From Saccharomycopsis crataegensis (lineage: Eukaryota > Ascomycota > Saccharomycetes > Ascoideales > Saccharomycopsidaceae): 64,000 nt of DNA. Within the stretch, counting starts at the first letter, position 1. Every line of letters begins with the position of its first letter. The translations under genes were made by a program, and so were the position numbers. A model generated the notes under the pieces. It made no database searches. It worked only from the letters and a program-made list of their open reading frames with translations, and was not told the DNA's origin. The stretch spans positions 620,001 through 684,000 of the forward strand of contig NW_027043830.1 in the NCBI RefSeq assembly GCF_037102585.1. The letters run 5' to 3'. This document shows, one piece after another, positions 47,149 through 56,488 of the stretch.

Positions 47149-48777
47149 TCAATCTAAGAGTTCGTATACGCCGAAATATTGTTCAATATTATATGAGCCT
47201 GGAGATTTCCACATATCATTGTACATCGTTAGAATTGTTACTTCCCCGTTGGTGCATTCTAAAATGGATTTAATTGCTGCCTTTTGGTTTTCAGCACTTG
47301 GTACGTTCAAACCATTAGTATCACCAGAACTTGGGTAGCCAGTCTCTGAGATGATGACTTCCTTGCCGGGGCAAATGTCTTCCACAATCTTTTGCTGACC
47401 AACCACAAAGCTACCTGCCTGAGTGGCATCAATGGAGGCATCAAAATAAGAGTGAGGATTTATTGCCACAAAGTCAAGTAAATCACCAGAACATAATTCA
47501 GGGTTGTCTTCAAAACTCACTGGGGGTTCGGCAGTGGTGATTAATCCATTGTACCCACTATTACGTAAAGTCTTTTTTATGGCCGTGATGATGGTCATCA
47601 AAGAAGAAGCTTCCATATACCCACCATTAATTGCTTCGTTACCAATGGTGATACATTCGAATAAGTCCCAACCCTCTGTGGTTGTTTTGACATAAGCAAT
47701 TAACGCGGCAGCAGATTCTTGGATTGGATCAAGATCGGTTGATGAAAACCAGAACCCTTGATTAACCTTTATCCCAAGCAGCGAAGCAATAGGTAAAACG
47801 GTATCCAAGTAATTGCAATCAGTACCGTACACTCTTATGGCGGGAATACTTCTATCTGAAATCTTTTGAAGGTCAGAAGAAACAGAATCATAGTCTTTAC
47901 ACGATCCATCATCATTATAAGGAGAGTATGCCAAAGCCGTTGGGATGATGGTAGAAACAGCACTAGAGAAGGTGCTGCTTAGAGTGGAGGTAACTGAGAT
48001 ATCCAAAGTAGATGCCACTGACTCAGAAGTAGAGGATGCAGTTGAGATAGAGGTCGAGTCTGAGGATGATCCAGAAGAAGATGTATTTGAGGAAGAAGAA
48101 GAGGAAGAGGTTGAAGAAGATGTAGTTGAGGTTATTTTCAAAGTAGAGGAGGAGGATGACGATGATGACGATGATGTAGATGTAGACGACTCAGAAGATG
48201 ATGATGTATACGACTCAGAAGATGATGATGTAGACGACTCAGAAGATGATGACGAGGATGTAACTGATGATAAAGTAGTAGTATCACTCTTTGTAGTAGA
48301 AGTGGATGTTGGCATGGAAGATATTGATTGAGTAGGGGTAGAAGCACCGACTGTAGCACTATTACTTGGAATCAAAAAACTATCAGATGACCATGAGCTA
48401 ACATAACCTCCATTATTAGAGGATGATGCATGTACAGCACTTGACAATCCACTGGCAATGGATTCCTGGCTAGCAGCGATGGAAGTGATCGTTTGGCCTT
48501 GAGATTCTGTTGGAACATTAGAAGTCAAAGTCACAGTATACGTCAAATCACCGCTAATCACCACCTCCACTAAGGGAGCAGTAACTGTATGTGTTGTGGT
48601 ATAGTAATAGGAGGTTGCACTGACTGTAGCCACGGTCCTCGTAACTTCCACAACTTTCCGTTTTACCTTCTTTGCAAGATTCACTTGAGCATCATTGGCA
48701 CCACAAATAGGAGCTGACTGTACCAAAGACACAAGCGATAGTACTGTGAGCAATAGATTGTACCTATTCTTGAACAT
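47149..48777 (-). CDS. SCW11: Scw11-type cell-wall glucanase (GH17)
   Basis: Secreted glucan-active enzyme of the Scw4/Scw10/Scw11 group, acting on beta-1,3-glucan at daughter-cell separation. The 542 aa match the length of S. cerevisiae Scw11. Order: signal peptide (residues 1-21, LLLTVLSLVSLVQSA), a dibasic KKVKRK processing site near 36-41, Thr/Ser-rich O-glycosylated region to about residue 290 with long Ser runs, then the GH17 catalytic domain starting ALAYSPYNDDGSCKDYD. The acid/base Glu is in TIGNEAINGG and the nucleophile Glu in VIISETGYPSSG. A TATATAAG lies about 65 bp upstream of the start, fitting a regulated gene. Confidence 0.95.
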   Translation of the reverse strand: MFKNRYNLLLTVLSLVSLVQSAPICGANDAQVNLAKKVKRKVVEVTRTVATVSATSYYYTTTHTVTAPLVEVVISGDLTYTVTLTSNVPTESQGQTITSIAASQESIASGLSSAVHASSSNNGGYVSSWSSDSFLIPSNSATVGASTPTQSISSMPTSTSTTKSDTTTLSSVTSSSSSSESSTSSSSESYTSSSSESSTSTSSSSSSSSSSTLKITSTTSSSTSSSSSSSNTSSSGSSSDSTSISTASSTSESVASTLDISVTSTLSSTFSSAVSTIIPTALAYSPYNDDGSCKDYDSVSSDLQKISDRSIPAIRVYGTDCNYLDTVLPIASLLGIKVNQGFWFSSTDLDPIQESAAALIAYVKTTTEGWDLFECITIGNEAINGGYMEASSLMTIITAIKKTLRNSGYNGLITTAEPPVSFEDNPELCSGDLLDFVAINPHSYFDASIDATQAGSFVVGQQKIVEDICPGKEVIISETGYPSSGDTNGLNVPSAENQKAAIKSILECTNGEVTILTMYNDMWKSPGSYNIEQYFGVYELLD

Positions 48778-50400
48778 CCTTTAGTTTTTCACTTAGTTTG
48801 AAAAATGTGCGAGGAGTAGCTTGCTAATGGAGTGATGACGGATATATAAGACGCAATGATTGAGTGATAACTAGACACAACAAGATCCTTTGCTGAAGAT
48901 GTTCTGAATTCACTGAGTTGTGAGGCAAAAAAAAGAAGAAAAAAAAAATTATCCTGCAATTAACCGAAAATCAAATTTGAGATTTTGAGGAAGATCTCGT
49001 TCGATATATATATAGGTTCGTCAAAACCAGGCTTATTCCTCATGCTTCAAGATTTCCATTTGTGTAGACGAAATGAGACCGCAGTTGGTGACATATGTCG
49101 TAATGTAGTGAGTACAATAGCTACCTAAATTATTGTTCCCCTTAAATATTTTTTGATGCGATTTACTCGTTTGATTGCTGACAGTACCAATTTGGTGTGG
49201 TTAACTTTATTCCCAGGAAATTGACGGGCTGGTCTGTATGCATGTTCACAACTTCCACCTGCATAATTGCAGACGGCGACTAATCTTACCACGAGCACGG
49301 TTTATACAGGTCAAATCCTCAAATGCTTTACTATAATTACTGTACTGTGAACCAGTTATTGCAAGTCGTCGCACCTCTTATGGAAGTGTAGGGGAGTCAG
49401 AAAAAAAGTGAAGATTTTATCTGTTCATATCCATCTTGTTTGTTTTTTCCGTAAGAAACCAAGATAACTATCGTCTTTATCACCATTCAAGGAAACCTTG
49501 GAAGTTAGTCGAGGTGCGAAAGCATTTCGCTGGGCCAAGAAAGAAAGTAAGGAAAAGACACTATAGCTGGTCGAGTAATTTTTTTTTCTCTGATTCAGGG
49601 CTTCTTTGAAGAATCAACCATCGTGGCAAGAAAATTAAAGGTGCTGGCCGACTAACTAAGCCATGCGGAACATTAAGAAATAAGAAAGCATACATTCAAG
49701 AACAATAGGTATTCCAGCCAAACATGAAATTCGGTATATATACATAGTCTTAACATTTAGTGAAATTTAACTCATTAGATAAAGCATGGAGATGTGATGT
49801 GTTCCTTTTTTTTTGTGAAAAGTAGTATGGTGTTGTAGTAAAAGTACTCGTTGCACCACTGGACTTCCACAACAGTAAGAAAATGCCCTCTACCTAAAGG
49901 TAAGAGTGATACACTTTATGGCATCAATCATGGTGAAATGCTATCTTCAATTGTAAGTCTCTAGAATAATAGAGATTTTATCTTTTGCCCCATCGAAAAA
50001 TATCGCTCATGTAAAGAAGAGGTCGGTTTATTGGACTAACCGTCGATAGGATTTCGAAAACTTCAAACAAAAGATCATAACTGAAAACTAGAGCGAGCCA
50101 AAACATGAGACTGTGTGCAAACATATGCTACAATATTCTCAAGAAATTGGAAATTCCTAAAATCATGATGTATTGGGGAGTTGGGCTTTACTACACTAGA
50201 TATCTTCAACGGAATTCGAATAAAAAGGAAGATCAATTCATATCATTGAAAGGAAAAAGAAATATATGAAAACACATTAAAATATTATAAACATACAAAA
50301 GCTTTAATGAAATCGTAGAGTATACCACAAAATCTTATCTTTTCAAATGATACTCATTATTGGGATTATTTTAGAGGGGGTTCATTAAGTGAGGGCTAAT
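48778..50400. other. Gene desert upstream of SCW11 / downstream of RPL37
   Basis: 1.6 kb without an ORF of substance on either strand and without a recognisable tRNA (no GGTTCRANYCC B-box). The part near 48780-49050 with TATATAAG (about 48840-48847) and TATATATATATAGG (about 49002-49015) is likely the SCW11 promoter. Nothing else is seen. Confidence 0.5.
48840..48847 (-). promoter_or_regulatory. TATA box of SCW11
   Basis: TATATA-type element (plus-strand GATATATAAG) about 65 bp upstream of the SCW11 start codon, at the spacing used in compact yeast promoters. Inferred from position and consensus. Confidence 0.45.
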
Positions 50401-51268
50401 TTAAGCAGAGACAGCCTTTGGCTTAGCAACACCACTTTGGAAACCGTTCTTGAATCTTCTGGAAACGTGCTTCAAGTAAGCCATACGACCAGTACCAGTA
50501 GTTCTTCTTCTCTTAGCCTTTTCAGCCCAGTTGTGCTTTCTCATCTTAGCAGCTGGGTACCCACAAGAAGAACAGGTCTTCTTTTGAATGTGGAAAGAAC
50601 GACGGCCACATCTGTTACACAAAGTGTGGGACTTGTTGTGCTTTTTACCGAAAGATGGAGTACCTTCTATAGAATGCGTTAGTGAATGTTCATGACTTTT
50701 TGACACATTGTTCCTAAAAATTGCAATTCAGTGATTCAAGAAAATATTAACTAGCTGACTTCCAAAACTAAGTGGGTACCAGTAATGTATCCTTATTCAT
50801 TGCAGTGGTTAATCAGAAACGAGCCCTTTACTATCCCCAAACACACTGTTAAGAATTAGATACTTCCAGAGTCGAAAAAATCACATGCACAACGTCTTTA
50901 TTGTTCCCGCTAGTAGCTATGATCCTTTTGTATTATTGACTGATCTTGATAACTTATTGAACTTGAAACGATATATTGCAAAAGACGATAAAACTTTGTT
51001 GATTGTTGGTGAATTGTTCCTTTAAAATTTTGCGAGGTTGTAATCTATTATTGAGTGGCTTCCATTAACATCAAGTATGGTATATTTTATCTACTCCTTC
51101 ATCTTCGTTGAATCTATTGTCTCTATGTTCCGAATTATTTTTTTTCAGTCAAACGCTTGAATATTCCAAATTATAAAAATAGTTTACCACTATCATTATT
51201 AACATTTCTGAATCACTGTTTCCTCTTGATATGAATAATTTCCAACCTTGTCATTACATACTTCCCAT
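50401..51268 (-). CDS. RPL37: 60S ribosomal protein L37 (eL37), 7-nt first exon and one long intron
   Basis: eL37 is a zinc-binding protein near the peptide exit side of the large subunit. Exon 1 is only 51268..51262 (ATGGGAA), exon 2 is 50666..50401; splicing inside the third codon restores [19 protein letters not shown], the conserved start. The product is 90 aa. The Cys-x2-Cys-x14-Cys-x2-Cys zinc motif ([19 protein letters not shown]) and the basic tail [19 protein letters not shown] are present. Reading through the acceptor gives a longer frame to 50706 that is intronic and not real. S. cerevisiae RPL37A/B also split just after the start codon. A Tbf1-like promoter element is listed upstream. 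Confidence 0.96.
50667..51261 (-). other. Intron of RPL37
   Basis: 595 nt, by far the longest intron in the window, donor GTATGT, branch CACTAAC (plus-strand GTTAGTG at 50678-50684), acceptor CTATAG. I looked for C/D-box snoRNA signatures inside (RTGATGA with CTGA) and saw no convincing pair. Confidence 0.9.
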
Positions 51269-51888
51269 TTTTGATTATTGATATGTTATTAGTACAATAT
51301 TCCAAGCTTACAATATGCTGCTGATGTGAAGATTTTTGGTTTTAATTTTTCACCATCAACACCCACTTGACGCTCCTCACCCGGCCAGAAACTATGCGGT
51401 CACTTTGTTTGCATGAAAGTCCCGTGATATAAAACGGGGCGCAGTTCATAGAAAAATAATTAGCCCTATGCACCAGCAAACAGATTGGCAGGTGTTTAAC
51501 AGCGATGTAATAATTATACAGCAGCCAGCATGTCCCAAGCTATGGTGAACACGAATACATGATGTACAAACTTCAAGGAAAGCGAAGTTTTAACTAACGC
51601 CCCCTTCAGCAACAGCTCTATACCGAATAAAATGATAAAAGGATAGGATTAGAATATATAAAAGAACAATCAAAAAATTACTATTAAATTACATGTTGAT
51701 ACACCAGGAAACACAACCTCTAATAGAACAGCTTAATAGCCCATAAGAATAATGAGACAAAGGAACAGGTAATGACAGATCAAGCGAATGGAATTTTGAT
51801 CCTTATTATTATTAATTATTACTATTTTTTTTCAAGAAGCAACACATTCCCACTTCTAGCAGAAAAAAGGGTGTCTTCAATTTGCTTC
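51269..51888. other. RPL37 promoter region and CDS1 3' end
   Basis: 620 bp. Contains GC-richer patches near 51360-51440 (ACACCCACTTGACGC, AAACGGGGCGC) and the Tbf1-like site, as expected for a ribosomal protein promoter. No gene seen. Confidence 0.5.
51461..51470 (-). promoter_or_regulatory. Tbf1-like element in the RPL37 promoter
   Basis: Minus-strand CATAGGGCTA, about 200 bp upstream of the RPL37 start. TAGGGCTA-type sites bound by Tbf1 are known regulators of ribosomal protein genes in CUG-clade yeasts such as C. albicans. Only the motif and its position are seen. Confidence 0.4.
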
Positions 51889-53211
51889 TCACAATGTTTC
51901 TGATAAACTGGCGTATGTCTCTGCATCAATGACACCCGTGTTATGCAAAAATAATTGTAAAGCATTAACCAATTGGATAATTTGTGCAGTACTCAAATTA
52001 CTAACGGCCATTTGTAACACTGATCCGACAGTCACTCTGTGAGTGGAAATAAAAGTTTCATAATACAAGTAAGAGAATGATCCCATCAAGAATTGACAAT
52101 CCATTCTATCAGTAATACCACCATGCCCTGGAATAGTATCCCCGAAATCCTTGATGTTGAAGGTTCTCTTGACACCAGACGCAAAGAATCCACCGAATGG
52201 CGCAATTAATGAAGCAAAAGTTGCCAAAACAATAGCGTGGAAATAAATTGGTTTCAAAACAATGAAGTCTTGGGAGATCAAATCTCCCAAAACCGGTGGC
52301 AATCTATAAGATTGTGGAATGAACACTGGGTTGTGCTCACAAACTGTACTAGAAAAGACACTGATACTCAAATCCTCAACTGGACAAACCAAGAAATTAT
52401 ATTCGCCTAAAATTCTTGTCAAGAGGAAACCAGACAAAATTGTGAAGCCCCAAGCACCAACAAAGCCTTCCACAGTTTTCTTTGGACTAATAGCAATCAA
52501 TTGAGTTCTGCCAAAAGCAATACCACAGATGTAAGCGAAAATGTCGTTGATAATCACCAATCCAACTGGTAACAAAAACCAGAATAACCCAGTGAGAATA
52601 TTGCTAATGATCAAATGAGCCTGGAAAACAACAATAATCAAAGCCATGTGGGTGACACACAATTGGGTGAATTGCATCTTATAATAGCCTGGCTTTAAAG
52701 TGGCAACAAAGAAAACAAAACCCAACACATAAAGGCAGTAACTGATAAAACGATGATTTGTAGCCAATGGTGATAAAAACTTATCAACAAAAATAAAATG
52801 TTTGAAATGATGGATAAAACTTTCCCCATCCAAGTAGTAGGAGGAAGTCAATAAAAAGTACCAGCTCAAAGTTCTGTTCATTGGTAATTCCTTTTCTCTT
52901 GCTGGTCTTGAGGACAAGGCAATGATTTCTTTGAATGTCAATATTTGCAAAACTATAACCAAACCAATGACCCATATTGGTCCGAGAAAGAGGATACTGA
53001 ACATTCCGAGAACCATCACAAGGGTCCAGGTGGTACGTACAATAAAGTTCTGCTTCTTTTTATTGTACTCGGCAGATTTCTCATTGACTTCCTTCTGTTC
53101 TTCCTCCATTTCTTCAGCCTTTTCTTCAGCCTTTTCTTCAGCTTTTTCCAATTTTGTTACTGATTCGGTTACAGCTTTTTCCTGTAGGTCTTTCAATTCC
53201 TTCACTGGCAT
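51889..53211 (-). CDS. CDS1: Phosphatidate cytidylyltransferase (CDP-DAG synthase)
   Basis: ER enzyme that makes CDP-diacylglycerol from phosphatidate and CTP, the precursor for phosphatidylinositol, phosphatidylserine and cardiolipin. The 440-aa product (S. cerevisiae 457) has a charged Glu/Lys-rich N-terminus with short repeats (KAEEKAEEKAEEMEEEQKE), about eight membrane spans, and the family signature near the C-terminal third: SPKKTVEGFVGAWGF, then VKRTFNIKDFGDTIPGHGGI with TDRMDCQ, which contains the Mg-binding aspartates. The order and spacing are those of Cds1 rather than of mitochondrial Tam41. Start is the first ATG. Confidence 0.96.
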   Translation of the reverse strand: MPVKELKDLQEKAVTESVTKLEKAEEKAEEKAEEMEEEQKEVNEKSAEYNKKKQNFIVRTTWTLVMVLGMFSILFLGPIWVIGLVIVLQILTFKEIIALSSRPAREKELPMNRTLSWYFLLTSSYYLDGESFIHHFKHFIFVDKFLSPLATNHRFISYCLYVLGFVFFVATLKPGYYKMQFTQLCVTHMALIIVVFQAHLIISNILTGLFWFLLPVGLVIINDIFAYICGIAFGRTQLIAISPKKTVEGFVGAWGFTILSGFLLTRILGEYNFLVCPVEDLSISVFSSTVCEHNPVFIPQSYRLPPVLGDLISQDFIVLKPIYFHAIVLATFASLIAPFGGFFASGVKRTFNIKDFGDTIPGHGGITDRMDCQFLMGSFSYLYYETFISTHRVTVGSVLQMAVSNLSTAQIIQLVNALQLFLHNTGVIDAETYASLSETL

Positions 53212-53884
53212 ATTTAATAGTCTATTTTATTGTTGGTTTCTTGTTGTTGTTGTTTTTTCAAATGGTATATTTTCGGCTTATATCTCGCGATATAGTGATT
53301 CTGCTTCCTGTTGAAAGACACTGATAATCGATAAAAATCTCTAAATATACTAGCTGTAGCGAATTGAGGCTAACAATAACCGGCGTCTTGAGGATATATG
53401 GTGGCTAAATGATGGTTTGCACAACAATTAGCAAATCAACATCACTGCTTTACCCCAAAAATTTATTTATTCATTTTCACATGTGATGTGTTTTGGTTAC
53501 GTAGCACTTGTTGGGAGGGCCAGTGCAGATTGCTGCATTTTTTCGTCCCTCCGGGGTAACTTAATTTCCTTCATTTTTTTGGAATTGTCTCCGCACAACA
53601 ATCTCTAATCCGTAAATATTTATGATATCCAACAGAGATATACATCATGCACTACATTTGTTTACCAAGAAGGGTTAGCTACAACATTTGAATAGATAAA
53701 ATAATAGAATTTAATAACAATGATAATAATAGAGAAAAACTCAAAAAAATATATGCAATGACGCTTCAGAAATAGAATGAAAGATATCGTAAAGAAAGTG
53801 GGAACCAAAGTGCTTTCGTTGAAAAAAAGTGATCAAAAGAAGAATTAAAAAAGAAAGTAAAAAATTTTAAATTTATGGTAAAAT
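53212..53884. other. CDS1 promoter and wall-protein 3' region
   Basis: 670 bp with no gene-like frame. The part near 53270-53290 contains a TCGCGATATA segment; the rest is AT-rich. Confidence 0.5.
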
Positions 53885-56488
53885 TCAAGCAAGGAACAAT
53901 AAGCCAGCAATGAAAGCCAAACCAGAACCAACCATTTGTTTGTTGGCAGCAGCACTGTAGACAGAAACTGAGGCAGCATCAGAAGTAGATGCAGTTATGT
54001 TGGTAGCAGCTTCAGTGGAAACAGAGATAACAGAGCTGACGCTGCTGGTGGCGACTGCAGAAGCTGAAGATTTTGACTTTGCAAGAGTCAAAGTGTGGAT
54101 AGCGGTGGAGTTACCTTCAATAGAAGTGGCAATAGTAGTGTAGCTTTCCAAATCAGAGATTGGAGCAGAAGTTGGAGCAGCAGCAGAAGTTGGGGCAGCA
54201 GCAGATTCACTGGAAGAAACAACAGAAGTTGGAGCAGCAGCAGATTCACTGGAAGAAACAACAGAAGTTGGAGCGGCTGAGGATTCAACGACAGAAGTTG
54301 GAGCAGCAGGAGTTGGGGTAGCAGAAGACTTAGCAAGAGTCAAAGTGTGAACCACAGTGGATTTGTTTTCAATAGAGGTGACAACAGTAGTGTAGCTTTC
54401 TGGAGCAGGAGGAGCAACACCAGATGGGGTAGCAATAGCAGCAGTGGTGCTTGGAACACCGGAAGCAGCGACACTGGAAGCAATGCTAGAAGCAGCAGTC
54501 AATGGACAGTAAGTAGTGTAAATGGTGCTAGTACCTTCAGTAGTGATAGTGACCACCAAGTTGGTATAGCTTTCTGAGCTAGAAACAGCAGCAGATTCAG
54601 AAGATTTAGTGGTACCAACAGTAGTAGTTGAAGCACTGGAAGTAGAAGCAGAAGCAGTAGTTTTGATGGCAGCAGCAGTGGAACTTGGAGCACCGGAAGC
54701 AGCGACACTGGAAGCAATGCTAGAAGCAGCAGTCAATGGACAGTAAGTAGTGTAAACGGTGCTAGTACCTTCAGTAGTGATAGTGACCACCAAGTTGGTA
54801 TAACTTTCTGAGCTGGAGGCAGTGGTTTCAGAAGTCAACAATGAAGAGGTATTTGGGAAGCTCAAAGAACTAGATTCAGCAGAAGTAGTTGGAATGGAGA
54901 CGAAGGTGGATGAAGCAGAAGTAGTTGGAACTGGAGCCAAAGAGGTTGAGTTGGTAGTTGGGACTGGGACCAAAGAGGTAGAACTAGTGGTAGCGACTGG
55001 AGCCAAAGAGGTTGAGTTGGTAGTTGGGACTGGAACCAAAGAGGTAGAACTAGGGGTAGCGACTGGAGTTAAAGAAGTTGAGTTGGTAGTTGGGACTGGA
55101 ACCAAAGAGGTTGAGTTGGTAGTTGGGACTGGAACCAAAGAGGTAGAACTAGTGGTAGCGACTGGAGTTAAAGAAGTTGAGTTGGTAGTTGGGACTGGAA
55201 CCAAAGAGGTAGAACTAGCAGTAGAACTAGTGGATTCAGTGGAAGTAACAGTGCTAGAGGTTTCGTGGGTTGGAGAAACTGGGGAGCTTGGGTGGGTCAC
55301 AGATGAAGAACCGTGAGAAGAGGTTTCACATTCAGTAGTCGAGGTTTCATGAGTTGGGGAAGCTGGGGAGCTTGGATGGATAACAGATGAAGAACTGGAG
55401 GATTCAGTGGAAGTAACAGTGCTAGAGGTTTCGTGGGTTGGAGAAACTGGGGAGCTTGGATGGGTAGCAGATGAAGAACTGGAGGATTCAGTGGAAGTAA
55501 CAGTGCTAGAGGTTTCGTGGGTTGGAGAAACTGGGGAGCTTGGGTGGGTCACAGATGAAGAACCGTGGGAAGAGGTTTCACATTCAGTAGTAGAGGTTTC
55601 ATGAGTTGGGGAAGCTGGAGAACCTGGGTGGGTAACAGATGAAGAACCGTGGGAAGAGGTTTCACATTCAGTAGTAGAGGTTTCGTGGGTTGGGGAAGCT
55701 GGAGAACCTGGGTGGGTCACAGATGAAGAACCGTGGGAAGAGGTTTCACATTCAGTAGTAGAGGTTTCGTGGGTTGGGGAAGCTGGAGAACCTGGGTGGG
55801 TAACAGATGAAGAACCGTGGGAAGAGGTTTCACATTCAGTAGTAGAGGTTTCGTGAGTTGGGGAAACTGGGGAAGCTGGGTGTGAGACACCTGGCTGAGT
55901 GACGGAGGAACCATGGGAAGAGGTTTCACATTCAGTAGTAGAGGTTTCGTGGGTTGGGGAAGCTGGAGAACCTGGGTGGGTCACAGATGAAGAACCGTGA
56001 GAAGAGGCTTTACTTTCAGTAGTAGAAGACACATGGGTTTGAGAGGCTGGGTGTGTGATACTTGGAGTACTTTCAGAGGTACTTGAGGAACCATGGTTAT
56101 GGGTAACAGTGACATATGATGAACAATCGCCAGGTGGAGTAGCTTTGGAAGTAATAACGGTATAAGAGGAGTAAGTGGAGGCAGAGGTAGTCACAATTGT
56201 ACGGGTTTTAGTGGTCTTGGAAGTTCTAGCCTTTGTTGTCTTTTGGACGGAAGTGGTAGAGGAACCGTTACAGTCTCTAGTGCCACAATTCTCAATAGAC
56301 TCTGTGACAGTGACGTCGTCGGTAACATAGTCGGTAACCAAAGAAACTTCTTCAGAGGTTGAGGTCAATGGACAGTAAGTGGTGAAATCGGTAATAGTGG
56401 AGTAAACATGGACAGTGAGAGTTCCGACACTGGCTGCTTGGGCAATACCAGCTAAAACCAAAGGAGTGAACAAGCCGTAGAACTTCAT
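53885..56488 (-). CDS. GPI-anchored, Ser/Thr-rich cell-wall protein with tandem repeats (adhesin-like)
   Basis: From the ATG at 56488 the protein is 867 aa; the frame is open to 56704 but those 72 residues would bury the signal peptide. Order: signal peptide (MKFYGLFTPLVLAGIAQAAS), a conserved-looking head with TVHVYSTITDFTTYCPLTST and four Cys, nine 28-aa repeats built on SSVTHPGSPASPTHETSTTE, nine 11-aa repeats STSLVPVPTTN, then two long copies of a module around YTNLVVTITTEGTSTVYTTY-Cys-Pro-Leu-Thr, an Ala/Ser-rich stalk and a hydrophobic GPI-attachment tail (SGLAFIAGLLFLA). TTYCPLT modules are common in CUG-clade wall proteins. A structural or adhesive wall role is likely; the ligand is unknown. 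The 28-aa units carry Cys that could cross-link. Confidence 0.9.
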   Translation of the reverse strand: MKFYGLFTPLVLAGIAQAASVGTLTVHVYSTITDFTTYCPLTSTSEEVSLVTDYVTDDVTVTESIENCGTRDCNGSSTTSVQKTTKARTSKTTKTRTIVTTSASTYSSYTVITSKATPPGDCSSYVTVTHNHGSSSTSESTPSITHPASQTHVSSTTESKASSHGSSSVTHPGSPASPTHETSTTECETSSHGSSVTQPGVSHPASPVSPTHETSTTECETSSHGSSSVTHPGSPASPTHETSTTECETSSHGSSSVTHPGSPASPTHETSTTECETSSHGSSSVTHPGSPASPTHETSTTECETSSHGSSSVTHPSSPVSPTHETSSTVTSTESSSSSSATHPSSPVSPTHETSSTVTSTESSSSSSVIHPSSPASPTHETSTTECETSSHGSSSVTHPSSPVSPTHETSSTVTSTESTSSTASSTSLVPVPTTNSTSLTPVATTSSTSLVPVPTTNSTSLVPVPTTNSTSLTPVATPSSTSLVPVPTTNSTSLAPVATTSSTSLVPVPTTNSTSLAPVPTTSASSTFVSIPTTSAESSSLSFPNTSSLLTSETTASSSESYTNLVVTITTEGTSTVYTTYCPLTAASSIASSVAASGAPSSTAAAIKTTASASTSSASTTTVGTTKSSESAAVSSSESYTNLVVTITTEGTSTIYTTYCPLTAASSIASSVAASGVPSTTAAIATPSGVAPPAPESYTTVVTSIENKSTVVHTLTLAKSSATPTPAAPTSVVESSAAPTSVVSSSESAAAPTSVVSSSESAAAPTSAAAPTSAPISDLESYTTIATSIEGNSTAIHTLTLAKSKSSASAVATSSVSSVISVSTEAATNITASTSDAASVSVYSAAANKQMVGSGLAFIAGLLFLA
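54446..54814 (-). repeat. Two near-identical copies of the TTYCPL module (about 135 bp each)
   Basis: Segments at about 54446-54580 and 54678-54814 differ at only a handful of bases, suggesting recent duplication or gene conversion within the wall-protein gene. Confidence 0.85.
54918..55217 (-). repeat. Tandem 33-bp repeat, nine units
   Basis: Encodes STSL(V/T/A)PV(P/A)T(T/P)(N/S) units in the wall-protein gene. Two alternating types (VPVPTTN and TPVATTS/APVATTS) suggest expansion by duplication of unit pairs. Confidence 0.85.
55250..56010 (-). repeat. Tandem 84-bp repeat, nine units
   Basis: Encodes 28-aa units centred on Pro-Thr-His-Glu-Thr in the wall-protein gene. Two sub-types are present: one with Thr-Glu-Cys-Glu-Thr-Ser-Ser-His-Gly and one with Val-Thr-Ser-Thr-Glu-Ser in its place; several units are nearly identical at the DNA level, so copy number probably varies between strains. 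Confidence 0.88.

Noticed and set aside
47945-48331. Acidic 128-codon plus-strand frame
   Set aside because: It is the antisense shadow of the Ser-run region of SCW11.
48778-50400. Possible tRNA or other RNA gene
   Set aside because: No A/B-box pair or cloverleaf was recognisable by reading; a tRNAscan run would decide.
50401-50706. RPL37 starting at 50706
   Set aside because: The first residues of that frame are intron sequence; the conserved start comes from the 7-nt exon at 51262-51268.
54822-55316. Plus-strand frame of Val/Glu/Gly repeats
   Set aside because: Antisense shadow of the 33-bp repeats in the wall-protein gene.
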